DNA of 10,675 bases from Actinomycetales bacterium (GTDB lineage Bacteria; Actinomycetota; Actinomycetes; S36-B12): assembly GCA_017849335.1 (NCBI GenBank), contig JAFIHP010000055.1, positions 1-10,675 of the forward strand, read 5' to 3'. Position numbers and translations under genes: made by a program. The notes beneath the pieces are model-generated. The model worked only from the letters and a program-made list of their open reading frames with translations. It did no database searches and was not told where the DNA came from. Position 1 is the stretch's first letter. Every line of letters starts with the position of its first letter. This document shows positions 1 to 6,605 of the stretch, in pieces.

Positions 1-14
1 CGCCCGGGTCGTGC

Positions 15-1037
15 TCAGGTGAGCAGCCCTCGCCGGCACGTGGCGCGGTCCAGCTCCCCGATGATCGACCGCCACGCGTCCGGAGGCCACCCGGCGCGCA
101 GGGCGGCGTCGATGAGCCCGGCCAGGCCATATCCGCGCTCGGCGGCGAGGGCGCGCTCGACCGCCGCACCGGCGAGTGCCCCGTCTCCGGTCAACCAGGC
201 CGCGATCGCACAGCAGGTGGCGACCGGGGCGCACAGGGCGTCGGGCGCGCTTCGGGCCAATGACGCCAGCGTGGTCGTGGCAGCCGCGGCCTGGTCCGCG
301 TCGACCTGGGCGAGGTCCCACAGGACGGTGTCGCGCACGCGCACGTCGCACAGCGACCGGAGCACGGACGCACGCCGGTCCGCCGGCAGCGTCGTCGGCC
401 GACCGAGGACGACGGCGAGTACCTCGGGGATCGCGGCGTCACGCCACCGGTCGCCGCGGCGGGCTCGTCGGGGCCGTTGAGGAAGCAGCCCGGCCACCTC
501 CGCGATCGCGAGTGGGTCGGCGGCGACCTGTGCCACGAGCGCGGCCCGATCGGGCAGCACGGCACGCCCGTCGAACGCGAAAGCCGCCTCGGCGGCTTCG
601 ACCACCGCCGGCGACACCGCTCGCCCTTCCGGCGGGCAGCACGGACCGTCGCACAGCAGGCTGCGGAAGCGGCCGGACGCCAGGTGGACGATGTCGAGGA
701 GAACGACCCCCGCCTGCTCGATCTGCCGGTGCACCCGGTCGACGAGCGGCATGACCGCGTGGAGGTCCGCCTCGTCGTCGCAGCACAGCACGGCAGCAGC
801 GGCGTCGGCGCGCGCGGCGGCGGAGGTCGGCACGAAGACCCACTCGGCGCGGCCCGCCAGCACCGCGCGCCGTCCTGCCGCGTCGGGGATGTCGACCCGC
901 TGTGTCAGGATCACCCGGCCCGCGCCGATCCAGACGACGACCAGGGACTGGGCGGGATGGAAGCCGACGAGATGAGGCAGTGCGGCGACGAGCTCGTCGG
1001 TGCGATGGATGTGGGGTGCGGAGTTCGGCGTCGTCAT
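15..1037 (-). CDS. DUF4192 domain-containing protein
   Basis: A 340-residue protein of the actinobacterial DUF4192 family, whose function is not established. The N-terminal segment is the recognisable part: an HRTDELVAALPHLVGFHPAQSLVVV stretch (residues 11-35, quoted here only as a family hallmark) followed by a predicted beta strand. The rest is Ala/Arg-rich and mostly helical, with Cys clusters around residues 85-135 (a CCDDE motif and a CDGPCC motif). I see no signal peptide or membrane segment, so it is probably cytosolic. The ATG at 1037 has no good Shine-Dalgarno. A CAGCGT hexamer lies 6 bases upstream of it (1049-1044), resembling the TANNNT boxes at leaderless starts elsewhere in this window but lacking the leading T. 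It lies 91 bp downstream of the Gre-like gene on the same strand, so read-through is possible. Family assignment is firm; role unknown. Confidence 0.88.
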   Translation of the reverse strand: MTTPNSAPHIHRTDELVAALPHLVGFHPAQSLVVVWIGAGRVILTQRVDIPDAAGRRAVLAGRAEWVFVPTSAAARADAAAAVLCCDDEADLHAVMPLVDRVHRQIEQAGVVLLDIVHLASGRFRSLLCDGPCCPPEGRAVSPAVVEAAEAAFAFDGRAVLPDRAALVAQVAADPLAIAEVAGLLPQRPRRARRGDRWRDAAIPEVLAVVLGRPTTLPADRRASVLRSLCDVRVRDTVLWDLAQVDADQAAAATTTLASLARSAPDALCAPVATCCAIAAWLTGDGALAGAAVERALAAERGYGLAGLIDAALRAGWPPDAWRSIIGELDRATCRRGLLT

Positions 1038-1095
1038 GCCCGAACGCTGGCGCTCCCGAGCCGGGGGTCCGGCGTGGTGAGGCGTCGGTGTGCAC

Positions 1096-1114
1096 GGTGC
1101 CCGCTCGGGGCGCC
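1096..1114 (-). terminator. Weak hairpin between the Gre-like and DUF4192 genes
   Basis: GGTGCCC (1096-1102) and GGGCGCC (1108-1114) form a 7-bp stem with one mismatch on the minus strand around a 5-base loop. It lies 15 bases past the stop codon of the Gre-like gene. There is no T-run after it, which is common for actinobacterial terminators but leaves the call weak. Confidence 0.25.
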
Positions 1115-1128
1115 GGTGTGGATGGCCC

Positions 1129-1623
1129 CTAGACGCCCGTCAGGTCGATCTCCAGGACCTCGCACGGCCATGCCCCGGTCGGCGCATCCACCCACACCGT
1201 GTGCCCGACCCGGGCACCCATGAGGGCGATCGCCAGTGGCGAGGTCGCGGAGATGCGCTCGTCGTCCAAGAACGCCTCGTCCGGGTGCACCGGCCGCACC
1301 CAGGCGGTCTCCCCGTCCTCCAGCACGACCCGCACGCGCATGCCGAGCACCGCGCGCCCGTCGACGGTGACCGGGTCGATCTCGATGACGTCGGCCTGCG
1401 CGAGGAGCGCGTCGATGTCCTGCGCCTCGGCCATCAGCCGCTCGAACTCCGCGACCACCCGCTCGTCCCGTTCGGTCTCGACCAGGAGCGGCCGCATCTC
1501 CGGCAGCCGGCGCTCTCGGATGTCGTCGGCTCGCTCGGCCAGCTGGGCGTAGCCCTCGCGGGTCAGCTGCGGCCTGCCTCCGACCTCTCCGGGCCGGTCG
1601 GTGCTGTTGGCCTCACGCGGCAT
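1129..1623 (-). CDS. GreA/GreB-family transcription elongation factor paralogue
   Basis: A 164-residue protein with the two-part architecture of Gre factors, which enter the RNA polymerase secondary channel and stimulate cleavage of backtracked RNA. Residues 20-82 form the N-terminal coiled coil (it begins LTREGYAQL and ends QADVIE). The C-terminal FKBP-like domain carries the hallmark TSPLAIALMGARVGHTVWV. The start is ATG 1623: GAAGGGA sits about 6 bases upstream, whereas a GTG 30 bases further up has no such site and nearly touches the previous gene. The coiled coil is about 9 residues shorter than in E. coli GreA. In place of the tip motif GDLxENAEY it has RDERVVAEF, keeping one acidic residue (Asp53) but with Val56 where the second catalytic Glu is expected. 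It is probably a specialised paralogue rather than the housekeeping GreA. It lies 31 bp after the GDSL hydrolase on the same strand, so co-transcription is likely. Confidence 0.85.
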   Translation of the reverse strand: MPREANSTDRPGEVGGRPQLTREGYAQLAERADDIRERRLPEMRPLLVETERDERVVAEFERLMAEAQDIDALLAQADVIEIDPVTVDGRAVLGMRVRVVLEDGETAWVRPVHPDEAFLDDERISATSPLAIALMGARVGHTVWVDAPTGAWPCEVLEIDLTGV

Positions 1624-1654
1624 CGGTGGTCCCTTCGTCGACGGTCCCGGCACT

Positions 1655-2458
1655 CTAGCCCGGCGTGACGGTCACCCACGTCGGGTGCTTCGGCGCGACA
1701 CGATCGCCGGACGACTCGCCCCGGACGCGCCGGGCCACCCACGGGGCGAGGTGCACGCGGACCCACCGCCCGTGCAGCCGCGCCTTATGCACCCGTGACG
1801 CGGGTGGGGCGGGCACCGCCGGCGTGCGCCAGTGCCGATCGTCGAGCCCGAGCCCGGCGAGTGCGGTACGGGCCGCGAGCCGGTGGCCGGCGGGCGAGAG
1901 ATGGAGCCGGTCCTCCGCCCACAGCCGCTCGTCGTCGTACGCCGCGACGAGCCAGAAGCTCGCGAGGTAGCAGCCGTAGGTGTCGGCAACCGCCTCGACC
2001 ACGGCGTTGAACCGCCGCACGCGGTCGCGGACGGGCGCCATCGCCGCCGACCGTCGGGCGGGGTCGCCCCACGCGAACAGCAGGACGTCGGCGCCTCCGG
2101 CGCGCAGGCGCCGAACCGCCCGATCGAGAGAGGTCGCTGCGACGTCAAGGTCGTAGTGCGGGCGCAGCGTGTCGTTGATGCCGGCGGCCAGGCTGACGAG
2201 GTCCGGGCCGAGCTCCAGCGCCGGCGGGACCTGCTCGTCGACGACCTGGGTGAGGAGCCGACCGCGGACCGCGAGGTTCGCGTACTCGATCCCGTCCTCC
2301 CCGCGCTCGACCGCCCGCCGAGCCAGGGCGACAGCGACGTCGTCCGCCCAGCCGCGATGGCGGCCGTCCGGCCCCAGGTCGTCCATCATGCCCTCGGTGA
2401 AGCTGTCGCCCAGCGCGAGGAAGCGCCGCCATGGACGCGGCTGCACGGCGATGGTCAC
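1655..2458 (-). CDS. SGNH/GDSL-family hydrolase
   Basis: A 267-residue esterase/lipase-type protein of the SGNH superfamily. The four signature blocks are in order: block I LALGDSFTEG (nucleophile Ser19), block II NLAVRG (Gly66), block III AAGIND (Asn95) and block V EDRLHLSPAGH (Asp183 and His186). These complete the catalytic set, so it should be active on an ester or acyl substrate that cannot be named from sequence. There is no signal peptide, so a cytosolic location is likely. The C-terminal 55 residues are basic and unlike the fold core. The open frame extends 40 codons further up to a possible start at 2578, but that extension runs through a perfect hairpin and reads as non-conserved sequence. 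The GTG at 2458 is preferred because a TATCGT box lies exactly 6 bases before it and block I then falls about 17 residues from the start, as is usual. It probably forms a transcription unit with the downstream Gre-like gene. Confidence 0.88.
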   Translation of the reverse strand: MTIAVQPRPWRRFLALGDSFTEGMMDDLGPDGRHRGWADDVAVALARRAVERGEDGIEYANLAVRGRLLTQVVDEQVPPALELGPDLVSLAAGINDTLRPHYDLDVAATSLDRAVRRLRAGGADVLLFAWGDPARRSAAMAPVRDRVRRFNAVVEAVADTYGCYLASFWLVAAYDDERLWAEDRLHLSPAGHRLAARTALAGLGLDDRHWRTPAVPAPPASRVHKARLHGRWVRVHLAPWVARRVRGESSGDRVAPKHPTWVTVTPG

Positions 2459-2464
2459 GGAGGG

Positions 2465-2493
2465 ACGATAGGAGCCCGCCCCGACAACGTGAA
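2465..2493 (-). promoter_or_regulatory. Candidate leaderless promoter of the GDSL hydrolase
   Basis: On the minus strand TTCACG (2493-2488) and TATCGT (2470-2465) are separated by 17 bases, and TATCGT is followed by 6 bases and then the GTG start at 2458. No Shine-Dalgarno is present. Transcription would start at or next to the GTG, giving a leaderless mRNA. The -35 match is 4 of 6. Confidence 0.5.
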
Positions 2494-2533
2494 GCCCGGC
2501 TGTCGAGGGCTTCCCCTCCCGCGACAGCCGGGC
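2494..2533 (-). terminator. Perfect 12-bp inverted repeat between the TetR and GDSL genes
   Basis: GCCCGGCTGTCG (2494-2505) and CGACAGCCGGGC (2522-2533) are exact reverse complements around a 16-base spacer. The repeat lies about 70 bases downstream of the TetR stop codon and immediately abuts the proposed -35 of the GDSL gene. The simplest reading is a factor-independent terminator for the regulator's transcript, although only a weak pyrimidine run (CTTC) follows it. An operator role for the hydrolase promoter is an alternative. Confidence 0.55.
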
Positions 2534-2602
2534 AGAGCACAACCTAGAGGCACGGGCGTCCCGGCGTCCCGGCGACACGCCGATCCGCGGCCTTGCCGGC
2601 AG

Positions 2603-3259
2603 TCACCGTGGGCCGATGCCTTCGGCCGCGTCGAACGCCGGAGCGAGGACGGACAGGGCGGCGCGCAGGCGGTCGGCCAACGCGCCGACGGGCACGACGA
2701 GCGACGAGACGGCAGCACCCCGAGCGGGTTCCTCACCTGCCACCGGGCGGATCCAGCCCTCCAGGGCGACGCGCACGGCCGCGGCCACGCTCGACGCAAG
2801 CACACGGGCCGTGTCCGCCGCTCGGTCCGGAAGCCGTGCGGCGAGGGCCGCGCTCAAGGGGGACTCGACGTCGATGGTCGACTCGAGGAACGCCTCGCGC
2901 AGGGGCGCCCGGGTGGTGATCATCACCATCAGCTGCGGGTGCTGGTCGCTGGCGTCCGTGAACTGCTCGACGACGGCCTCGGTCACCACGTCGGCCAGGC
3001 GGTGATCCGAGGGGTGCGCCGCGACCGCCGTGGCGATCCCGTCCTCCCGGCCCGCGAGGACGGCGGACACGATGGCGTGCTCGCGACTGCGGAAGTAGTT
3101 GTTGTACGTCCGGGGGGACACACCCGCCGCCTCGGCGATGTCGTCGACCCGCACCTGATCCGGTCCGCGCTCGAGGGCCAGCCGCACGGCAGCGTCACTG
3201 AGCGCCTGGCGCGTCGCCTGCTTCTTCCGCTCGCGCAGCCCCGGACGCGCCGTCGTCAT
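2603..3259 (-). CDS. TetR-family transcriptional regulator
   Basis: A 218-residue regulator. The N-terminal helix-turn-helix is clear: helix 1 around residues 15-31 (TRQALSDAAVRLALERG), then VRVDDIAEAAGVSPRTYNNYF at about 37-57, the recognition region typical of TetR proteins. The C-terminal ligand-binding and dimerisation domain (about 60-218) is all-helical and diverged, so no ligand can be named. TetR proteins usually repress by binding palindromes as dimers and release DNA on binding a small ligand. The gene is divergent from the barrel protein at 3353 with 93 bp between the starts, and that gap holds a palindrome overlapping a -10-like box. Autoregulation and control of the divergent gene are therefore plausible. 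The GDSL hydrolase follows on the same strand but behind a strong hairpin and its own promoter. The ATG at 3259 has only a weak Shine-Dalgarno. Confidence 0.92.
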   Translation of the reverse strand: MTTARPGLRERKKQATRQALSDAAVRLALERGPDQVRVDDIAEAAGVSPRTYNNYFRSREHAIVSAVLAGREDGIATAVAAHPSDHRLADVVTEAVVEQFTDASDQHPQLMVMITTRAPLREAFLESTIDVESPLSAALAARLPDRAADTARVLASSVAAAVRVALEGWIRPVAGEEPARGAAVSSLVVPVGALADRLRAALSVLAPAFDAAEGIGPR

Positions 3260-3294
3260 CCGGCCATCGTCTCAGAGCCACCTGCGGAAGCGCA

Positions 3295-3311
3295 ATTATG
3301 CGTGCGCGCAT
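3295..3311 (-). promoter_or_regulatory. Candidate TetR promoter -10 overlapped by a palindrome
   Basis: On the minus strand CATAAT (3300-3295) matches the -10 consensus at 5 of 6 positions and would start a transcript about 30 bases before the TetR ATG. It overlaps the 14-bp inverted repeat ATGCGtgcgCGCAT (3298-3311), a possible TetR operator placed to block its own promoter. No convincing -35 is seen. Confidence 0.4.
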
Positions 3312-3352
3312 GTTTGTGCGAGACTCGCAGCCCGATGAGCGAGGAGCCCGCT

Positions 3353-4384
3353 ATGCGCGCACGAGGAATGACGTACGACACGGGATTCGTCGTACGGGGA
3401 GAGAACTCCCGGCCCGACGTCGATCCGGCCATCGTGCGGCGCGAGCTCGCCGTCATCCGCGACGACCTGCACTGCAACGCGGTGCAGATCATCGGCGGCG
3501 ATCCTGAGCGGATCGAGCGCGCCGCTGACGCCGCCGCCGAGCTGGGCCTCGAGGTGTGGTTCTCCCCCTACCCGCTGGAGCTCCCACCGGACGAGATCCT
3601 CGCCCTGTTCCGCGACTGCGCGGAGCGTGCGGAGCGGCTGCGACGACGGGGAGCGGCGGTCGTGTTCGTGGCTGGCGTCGAGCTCAGCGTCATGAACCGT
3701 GGATTCCTCCCCGGAGACAGCCCGGAGGAACGCGTCCACCGCCTGCTCGGGCGGCCGGAGTCGCGAGCAGAGACGATGGGGGCCCTGGCGCAGGCCGTCA
3801 ACCTGTTCCTCGCGGACGCCGCGACTGTCGTGCGCGAGCGGTTCGACGGGCCGTTGACCTACGCGTCCATCCAGTTCGAGCAGGTCTACTGGGATCGGTT
3901 CGACATCGCGACCTACGAGCTGATCCGGTCCGCCGAGGTGGCCGACCAGTTCGCCGACGCCGTGCGCGTCCTGGCGCTCGGACCGAAGCCGCTGGCCATC
4001 ACCGGGTTCGGCACGGCGGCGTACCGGGGCGCCGGTGATCGGGGCGGACGCGTGCTCGAGGTGGTCGAGTACGACAGCCAGACGCGTGCACCGGTCCGGC
4101 TCGACGACGCGTACGAGCGAGACGAGGCCGGCCAGGCCGCCTACCTCACAGAGCTCCTCGAGGTCTTCGACGCGGCCGGAGTGGACAGCGCCTTCGTCTT
4201 CCTGTTCGCCCAGCACGGCTTCCCGTACCGGCCGGACGCAGACCCGACCCAGGATCTCGACCGCGCGAGCCTGGGCATCGTGCGGCTTCTGGACGGGACC
4301 CGCGGCCAGACCTACCCCGACATGGCGTGGGAGCCGAAGGAGGCCTTCGCCGCCGTGGCCCGGCAGTACGGCGCTAGGACGTAG
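3353..4384 (+). CDS. TIM-barrel glycoside-hydrolase-like protein (homologues sometimes labelled abortive infection)
   Basis: A 343-residue soluble protein resembling an actinobacterial family that looks like a (beta/alpha)8 barrel of the GH-A type. From memory, homologues are often annotated hypothetical or abortive phage infection protein; I know of no experimental basis for that label. Visible strand-end motifs are VWFSPYPLEL (68-77), VVFVAGVELS (103-112, Glu110), TYASIQFEQVYW (169-180, Glu176), LAITGFGTAAYRG (214-226), a late SAFVFLFAQHGFPY, and a conserved-looking C-terminal YPDMAWEPKEAF. In family members as I recall them the seventh-strand motif is TEFG; here it is TGFG, with Gly218 at the expected nucleophile. 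The start is ATG 3353, with GAGGAG (3341-3346) at 6-base spacing. An upstream ATG at 3335 lacks such a site. There is no signal peptide. Its 3' end overlaps the convergent flippase-like gene by 11 bp. Confidence 0.7.
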   Translation: MRARGMTYDTGFVVRGENSRPDVDPAIVRRELAVIRDDLHCNAVQIIGGDPERIERAADAAAELGLEVWFSPYPLELPPDEILALFRDCAERAERLRRRGAAVVFVAGVELSVMNRGFLPGDSPEERVHRLLGRPESRAETMGALAQAVNLFLADAATVVRERFDGPLTYASIQFEQVYWDRFDIATYELIRSAEVADQFADAVRVLALGPKPLAITGFGTAAYRGAGDRGGRVLEVVEYDSQTRAPVRLDDAYERDEAGQAAYLTELLEVFDAAGVDSAFVFLFAQHGFPYRPDADPTQDLDRASLGIVRLLDGTRGQTYPDMAWEPKEAFAAVARQYGART

Positions 4385-5492
4385 CGCCGTCCACGGGGAT
4401 GCCGGACAGCGCCCGGTTCGCCCGACGGAACCACGTGATGAGGGCGACGATGCCGACGATGATCTGCGGCACGTAGGACGCCGCACGCCAGACCAGGTCC
4501 GCGGCGGTCGCGTCCCCCGCGCTGACACCCACGCTCTGCAGCAGGGCGATGATCATGGCGTCCACGGTGCCGAGGCCGCCGGGCGTGATCGGCACCATGA
4601 GCATGATCTGCGCCGTCGCGAAGGCGCCGAAGGCCGCCAGCACCGAGGTACCCGGCTGGTCCCAGCCCTGGATCCCGCGCAGCGCGACGTAGAGGATCGC
4701 GAACTGCGTGAGGATCACGCCCAGCTGGGCCAGCGTGATCACGTGCCAGCGCCGGGTCAGCAGGCCGTGCATGTCGGACCGGAACTTCGTGATCGGGGCG
4801 ACGAGGTCGAGGTCGTGGAGCTTGGAGATCCGACCGCGCAGCGGGCCGATGACCTTGTTGCCCAGACGGCCGACGGCGACCGCGAGCCGCTCGGAGCGCA
4901 CGATGAGGACCAGGACGACGACCATCGTGGCGAGGATCGCGAGGCCGACCGGCGCGACCCAGGAGTACGACGTGCTTCCGCCGGTGATCGACAGCGCCCC
5001 GATGCCGAGGACGGGCAGGCCCAGGCTGACGAACATGCTCCACAGGCCGACTGCGGTGATCGCCGACGTCGCGACCGCGCCCGGAACCCGGTAGGTCGCG
5101 AGCATGGCGTACTGCACGGCGAGTCCGAAGGCCCCGCCGGCAGGAACGCCGTTGCTGATCGCGAACGCCGCCTGGTTCACCTGCTGAGACGGCCAGTACG
5201 GCAGCTTGGGCGTCGCGGCCATGAACGGGAACCCGTAGACGGCCAGGTACACCAGCACGGCGAAACCCACGACCAGCATCGACGCGATGCCCATGTCCTG
5301 CATCGCCTGGTACGCGTCGGCGTAGCTGCCGATCTGCGGGATCACCTTCCAGAAGATCAGCACGATCACGGCCAGACCGATGACGCCGAGGATGATCGAC
5401 TTCTTCTTGTCCAGCTTGGCGGTGACGCTCGCGGTACCGGCAGCGGGTTCCTCGGTGGCGCCCGCCGGGGGCGGGGATGCAGCGTCGCTCAT
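4374..5492 (-). CDS. Lysylphosphatidylglycerol-synthase TM / flippase-like membrane protein (UPF0104, YbhN-like)
   Basis: A 372-residue integral membrane protein of the LPG_synthase_TM group, which includes the flippase part of MprF and free-standing YbhN-like proteins thought to move lipids or lipid-linked molecules across the membrane. A hydrophilic Ala/Pro/Glu-rich N-terminus (1-31) precedes hydrophobic segments at about 33-49, 70-90, 118-133, 139-165, 179-198, 250-272, 283-300, 309-321 and 338-354. The family hallmarks are FAISNGVPAGGAFG (110-123) and VPITPGGLGTVDA (300-312), the counterpart of the usual SPGGLG motif. There is no aminoacyl-transferase domain, so it cannot make lysyl-PG by itself. 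Substrate unknown. The ATG at 5492 has a poor Shine-Dalgarno. It is divergent from the VOC gene across 77 bp, and its last 11 bp overlap the convergent barrel gene with no terminator between. Confidence 0.85.
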   Translation of the reverse strand: MSDAASPPPAGATEEPAAGTASVTAKLDKKKSIILGVIGLAVIVLIFWKVIPQIGSYADAYQAMQDMGIASMLVVGFAVLVYLAVYGFPFMAATPKLPYWPSQQVNQAAFAISNGVPAGGAFGLAVQYAMLATYRVPGAVATSAITAVGLWSMFVSLGLPVLGIGALSITGGSTSYSWVAPVGLAILATMVVVLVLIVRSERLAVAVGRLGNKVIGPLRGRISKLHDLDLVAPITKFRSDMHGLLTRRWHVITLAQLGVILTQFAILYVALRGIQGWDQPGTSVLAAFGAFATAQIMLMVPITPGGLGTVDAMIIALLQSVGVSAGDATAADLVWRAASYVPQIIVGIVALITWFRRANRALSGIPVDGATS

Positions 5493-5569
5493 GGCGGGAG
5501 CCTGCCACAGCGACGGCCCAATCGGGGGGCACCGCGCAGAGCCCGAACCGGCCCGGGCAGGATGCCCCC

Positions 5570-6205
5570 ATGCGGCTCGACCACATCTCTTACGCCTGTA
5601 CCACGTCCGAGATCGCCGACACCGTGCAGCGAATCGGCAGCGACCTCGGTGGCGCGTTCGTCGACGGCGGACGCCACCCGTCGTTCGGCACGCGGAACTT
5701 CATCCTCCCCCTGGCGGACGGCTGCTACGTCGAGGTCGTCTCCGCGCTCGACCACCCGGCCGCGCAGAAGGCGCCGTTCGGCCGCGCGGTCGCGAAGGCC
5801 GCGGCCGACGGCGGTGGCTGGTTCAGCTGGGTCTTCGCGGTCGACGACATCTCGCCGATCGAGCAGCGGCTCGGGCGTTCCGCCGCCAAGGGGCATCGCG
5901 TCCGTCCGGACGGCTACGACCTGTGCTGGCGTCAGATCGGCGTCCTGGACGTCATGGACGACCCGTCCCTCCCCTTCTTCATCGAGTGGTCCAGCCCGGC
6001 CGCAGACCACCCCTCCACGGGTGGCAGCGCCGTCGGCATCGACCGCATCGAGGTCTGCGGCGACTCGGCCGCCATCGCAACGTGGCTCGGAAACGGGCAT
6101 GATGTGGCGCTGGACGAGGTCGACGTGGAGTGGGTCGACGCGGACGAGCCCGGACTGGTCGCCGTCTGGTTCGACACCCCGCACGGCCCCGTCCGCGTCG
6201 ACTAG
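5570..6205 (+). CDS. VOC-family glyoxalase-like domain protein
   Basis: A 211-residue protein of the vicinal-oxygen-chelate superfamily, closest in feel to the glyoxalase-like domain group (PF13468). Module 1 opens with RLDHISYA (metal-ligand-type His5), then a GxxxxxGGxHPSFGTRNFILPL stretch and YVEVV (Glu55). The second half carries GWFSWVFAVDD (83-93) and PFFIEW (Glu139). Residues 150-211 form a further beta-rich module. His5, Glu55 and Glu139 are candidate metal ligands; the substrate cannot be inferred. The start is ATG 5570, with AGGAT about 6 bases upstream. That site lies in the loop of a small perfect hairpin (GGGCA-GGA-TGCCC, 5555-5567). It heads a likely operon with the cupin and AI-2E genes; the 40-bp gap to the cupin contains a hairpin and a palindrome. 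Confidence 0.85.
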   Translation: MRLDHISYACTTSEIADTVQRIGSDLGGAFVDGGRHPSFGTRNFILPLADGCYVEVVSALDHPAAQKAPFGRAVAKAAADGGGWFSWVFAVDDISPIEQRLGRSAAKGHRVRPDGYDLCWRQIGVLDVMDDPSLPFFIEWSSPAADHPSTGGSAVGIDRIEVCGDSAAIATWLGNGHDVALDEVDVEWVDADEPGLVAVWFDTPHGPVRVD

Positions 6206-6229
6206 CCGGACTCCCGGCTGGTCCGGACC
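6204..6229 (+). repeat. Hairpin plus palindrome between the VOC and cupin genes
   Basis: AGCCGG-ACTC-CCGGCT (6204-6219) is a perfect 6-bp stem beginning at the VOC stop codon. It is followed directly by the 10-bp palindrome GGTCCGGACC (6220-6229). Both end just before the cupin's GAGGAG ribosome site at 6234. It may be an intercistronic RNA structure or a partial terminator. Confidence 0.4.
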
Positions 6230-6245
6230 GCACGAGGAGCAGCCG

Positions 6246-6605
6246 ATGTCCGCCTTCACACCCGTCCCGCACGACGAACTCGTCTGGGAGCGCAACGTCC
6301 TCGGGTCTGAGGTCACCCGCCTGCGCACCGACGGCGCCATGCTGACCGTGGTGCATGGCCGGGCCGGCGACGTGGTGCCGGCACACGGCTACAGCAAGGG
6401 CTCGGTGATGTACGTCGTGGCCGGTCGCGTCGCGGTCGACGACGCGGTGCTCACCGCGGGCGACGCCGGCACCTACTCCGCCCCGGGCGGCTACTTCACC
6501 GTGAAGTTCCTGGACGACGCGACCTACGTGGTCGCTCGCGCGTCCGACGACGAGATCACGGTTCCTGACATCGGCGAGCGCGCAGCGCACAACCTGGACG
6601 CATGA
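6246..6605 (+). CDS. Small cupin-fold protein with degenerate metal site
   Basis: A 119-residue single-domain protein reading as a cupin beta barrel. The core is GDVVPAHGYSKGSVMYVVAG (41-60), then a strand-turn VLTAGDAGTYSAPGG (68-82) and a closing strand FTVKFLDDATYVVARA. Compared with cupin motif 1 (G-x5-H-x-H-x3-4-E-x6-G), only His47 is kept: Tyr49 replaces the second His and no Glu follows. In motif 2 the usual His is replaced by Phe or Thr (84-85). A standard 3-His/1-Glu metal site is therefore absent, which argues for a binding or structural role rather than a metal-dependent dioxygenase. The start at ATG 6246 is well supported by GAGGAG at 6-base spacing. Its stop overlaps the next start as ATGA, implying translational coupling to the AI-2E protein. 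Confidence 0.78.
   Translation: MSAFTPVPHDELVWERNVLGSEVTRLRTDGAMLTVVHGRAGDVVPAHGYSKGSVMYVVAGRVAVDDAVLTAGDAGTYSAPGGYFTVKFLDDATYVVARASDDEITVPDIGERAAHNLDA

Noticed and set aside
2459..2578. 40-codon N-terminal extension of the GDSL hydrolase.
   Set aside because: It would run through the perfect hairpin at 2494-2533, lacks a ribosome site, and is not needed for the fold, which starts at about residue 12 of the shorter form.
3353..4384. Calling the barrel protein a phage-defence (Abi) gene.
   Set aside because: The label exists for homologues as far as I recall, but nothing in this window (no toxin/antitoxin pairing, nuclease or other defence genes adjacent) supports it.
3296..4528. 410-codon minus-strand open frame opposite the barrel gene.
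   Set aside because: Antisense to a well-supported gene, with no domain signature; explained by GC-rich third positions.
5555..5567. GGGCA-GGA-TGCCC hairpin over the VOC ribosome site as a riboswitch or thermosensor.
   Set aside because: Only 5 bp and expected by chance at this GC content; noted in the gene entry but not called as a regulatory element.
4035..6605. Very long plus-strand open frame upstream of and through the cupin gene.
   Set aside because: Only the last 120 codons are the cupin. The upstream part is a low-complexity Arg/Ser/Thr/Pro frame antisense to the flippase-like gene and out of frame with the VOC gene, a typical high-GC artefact.
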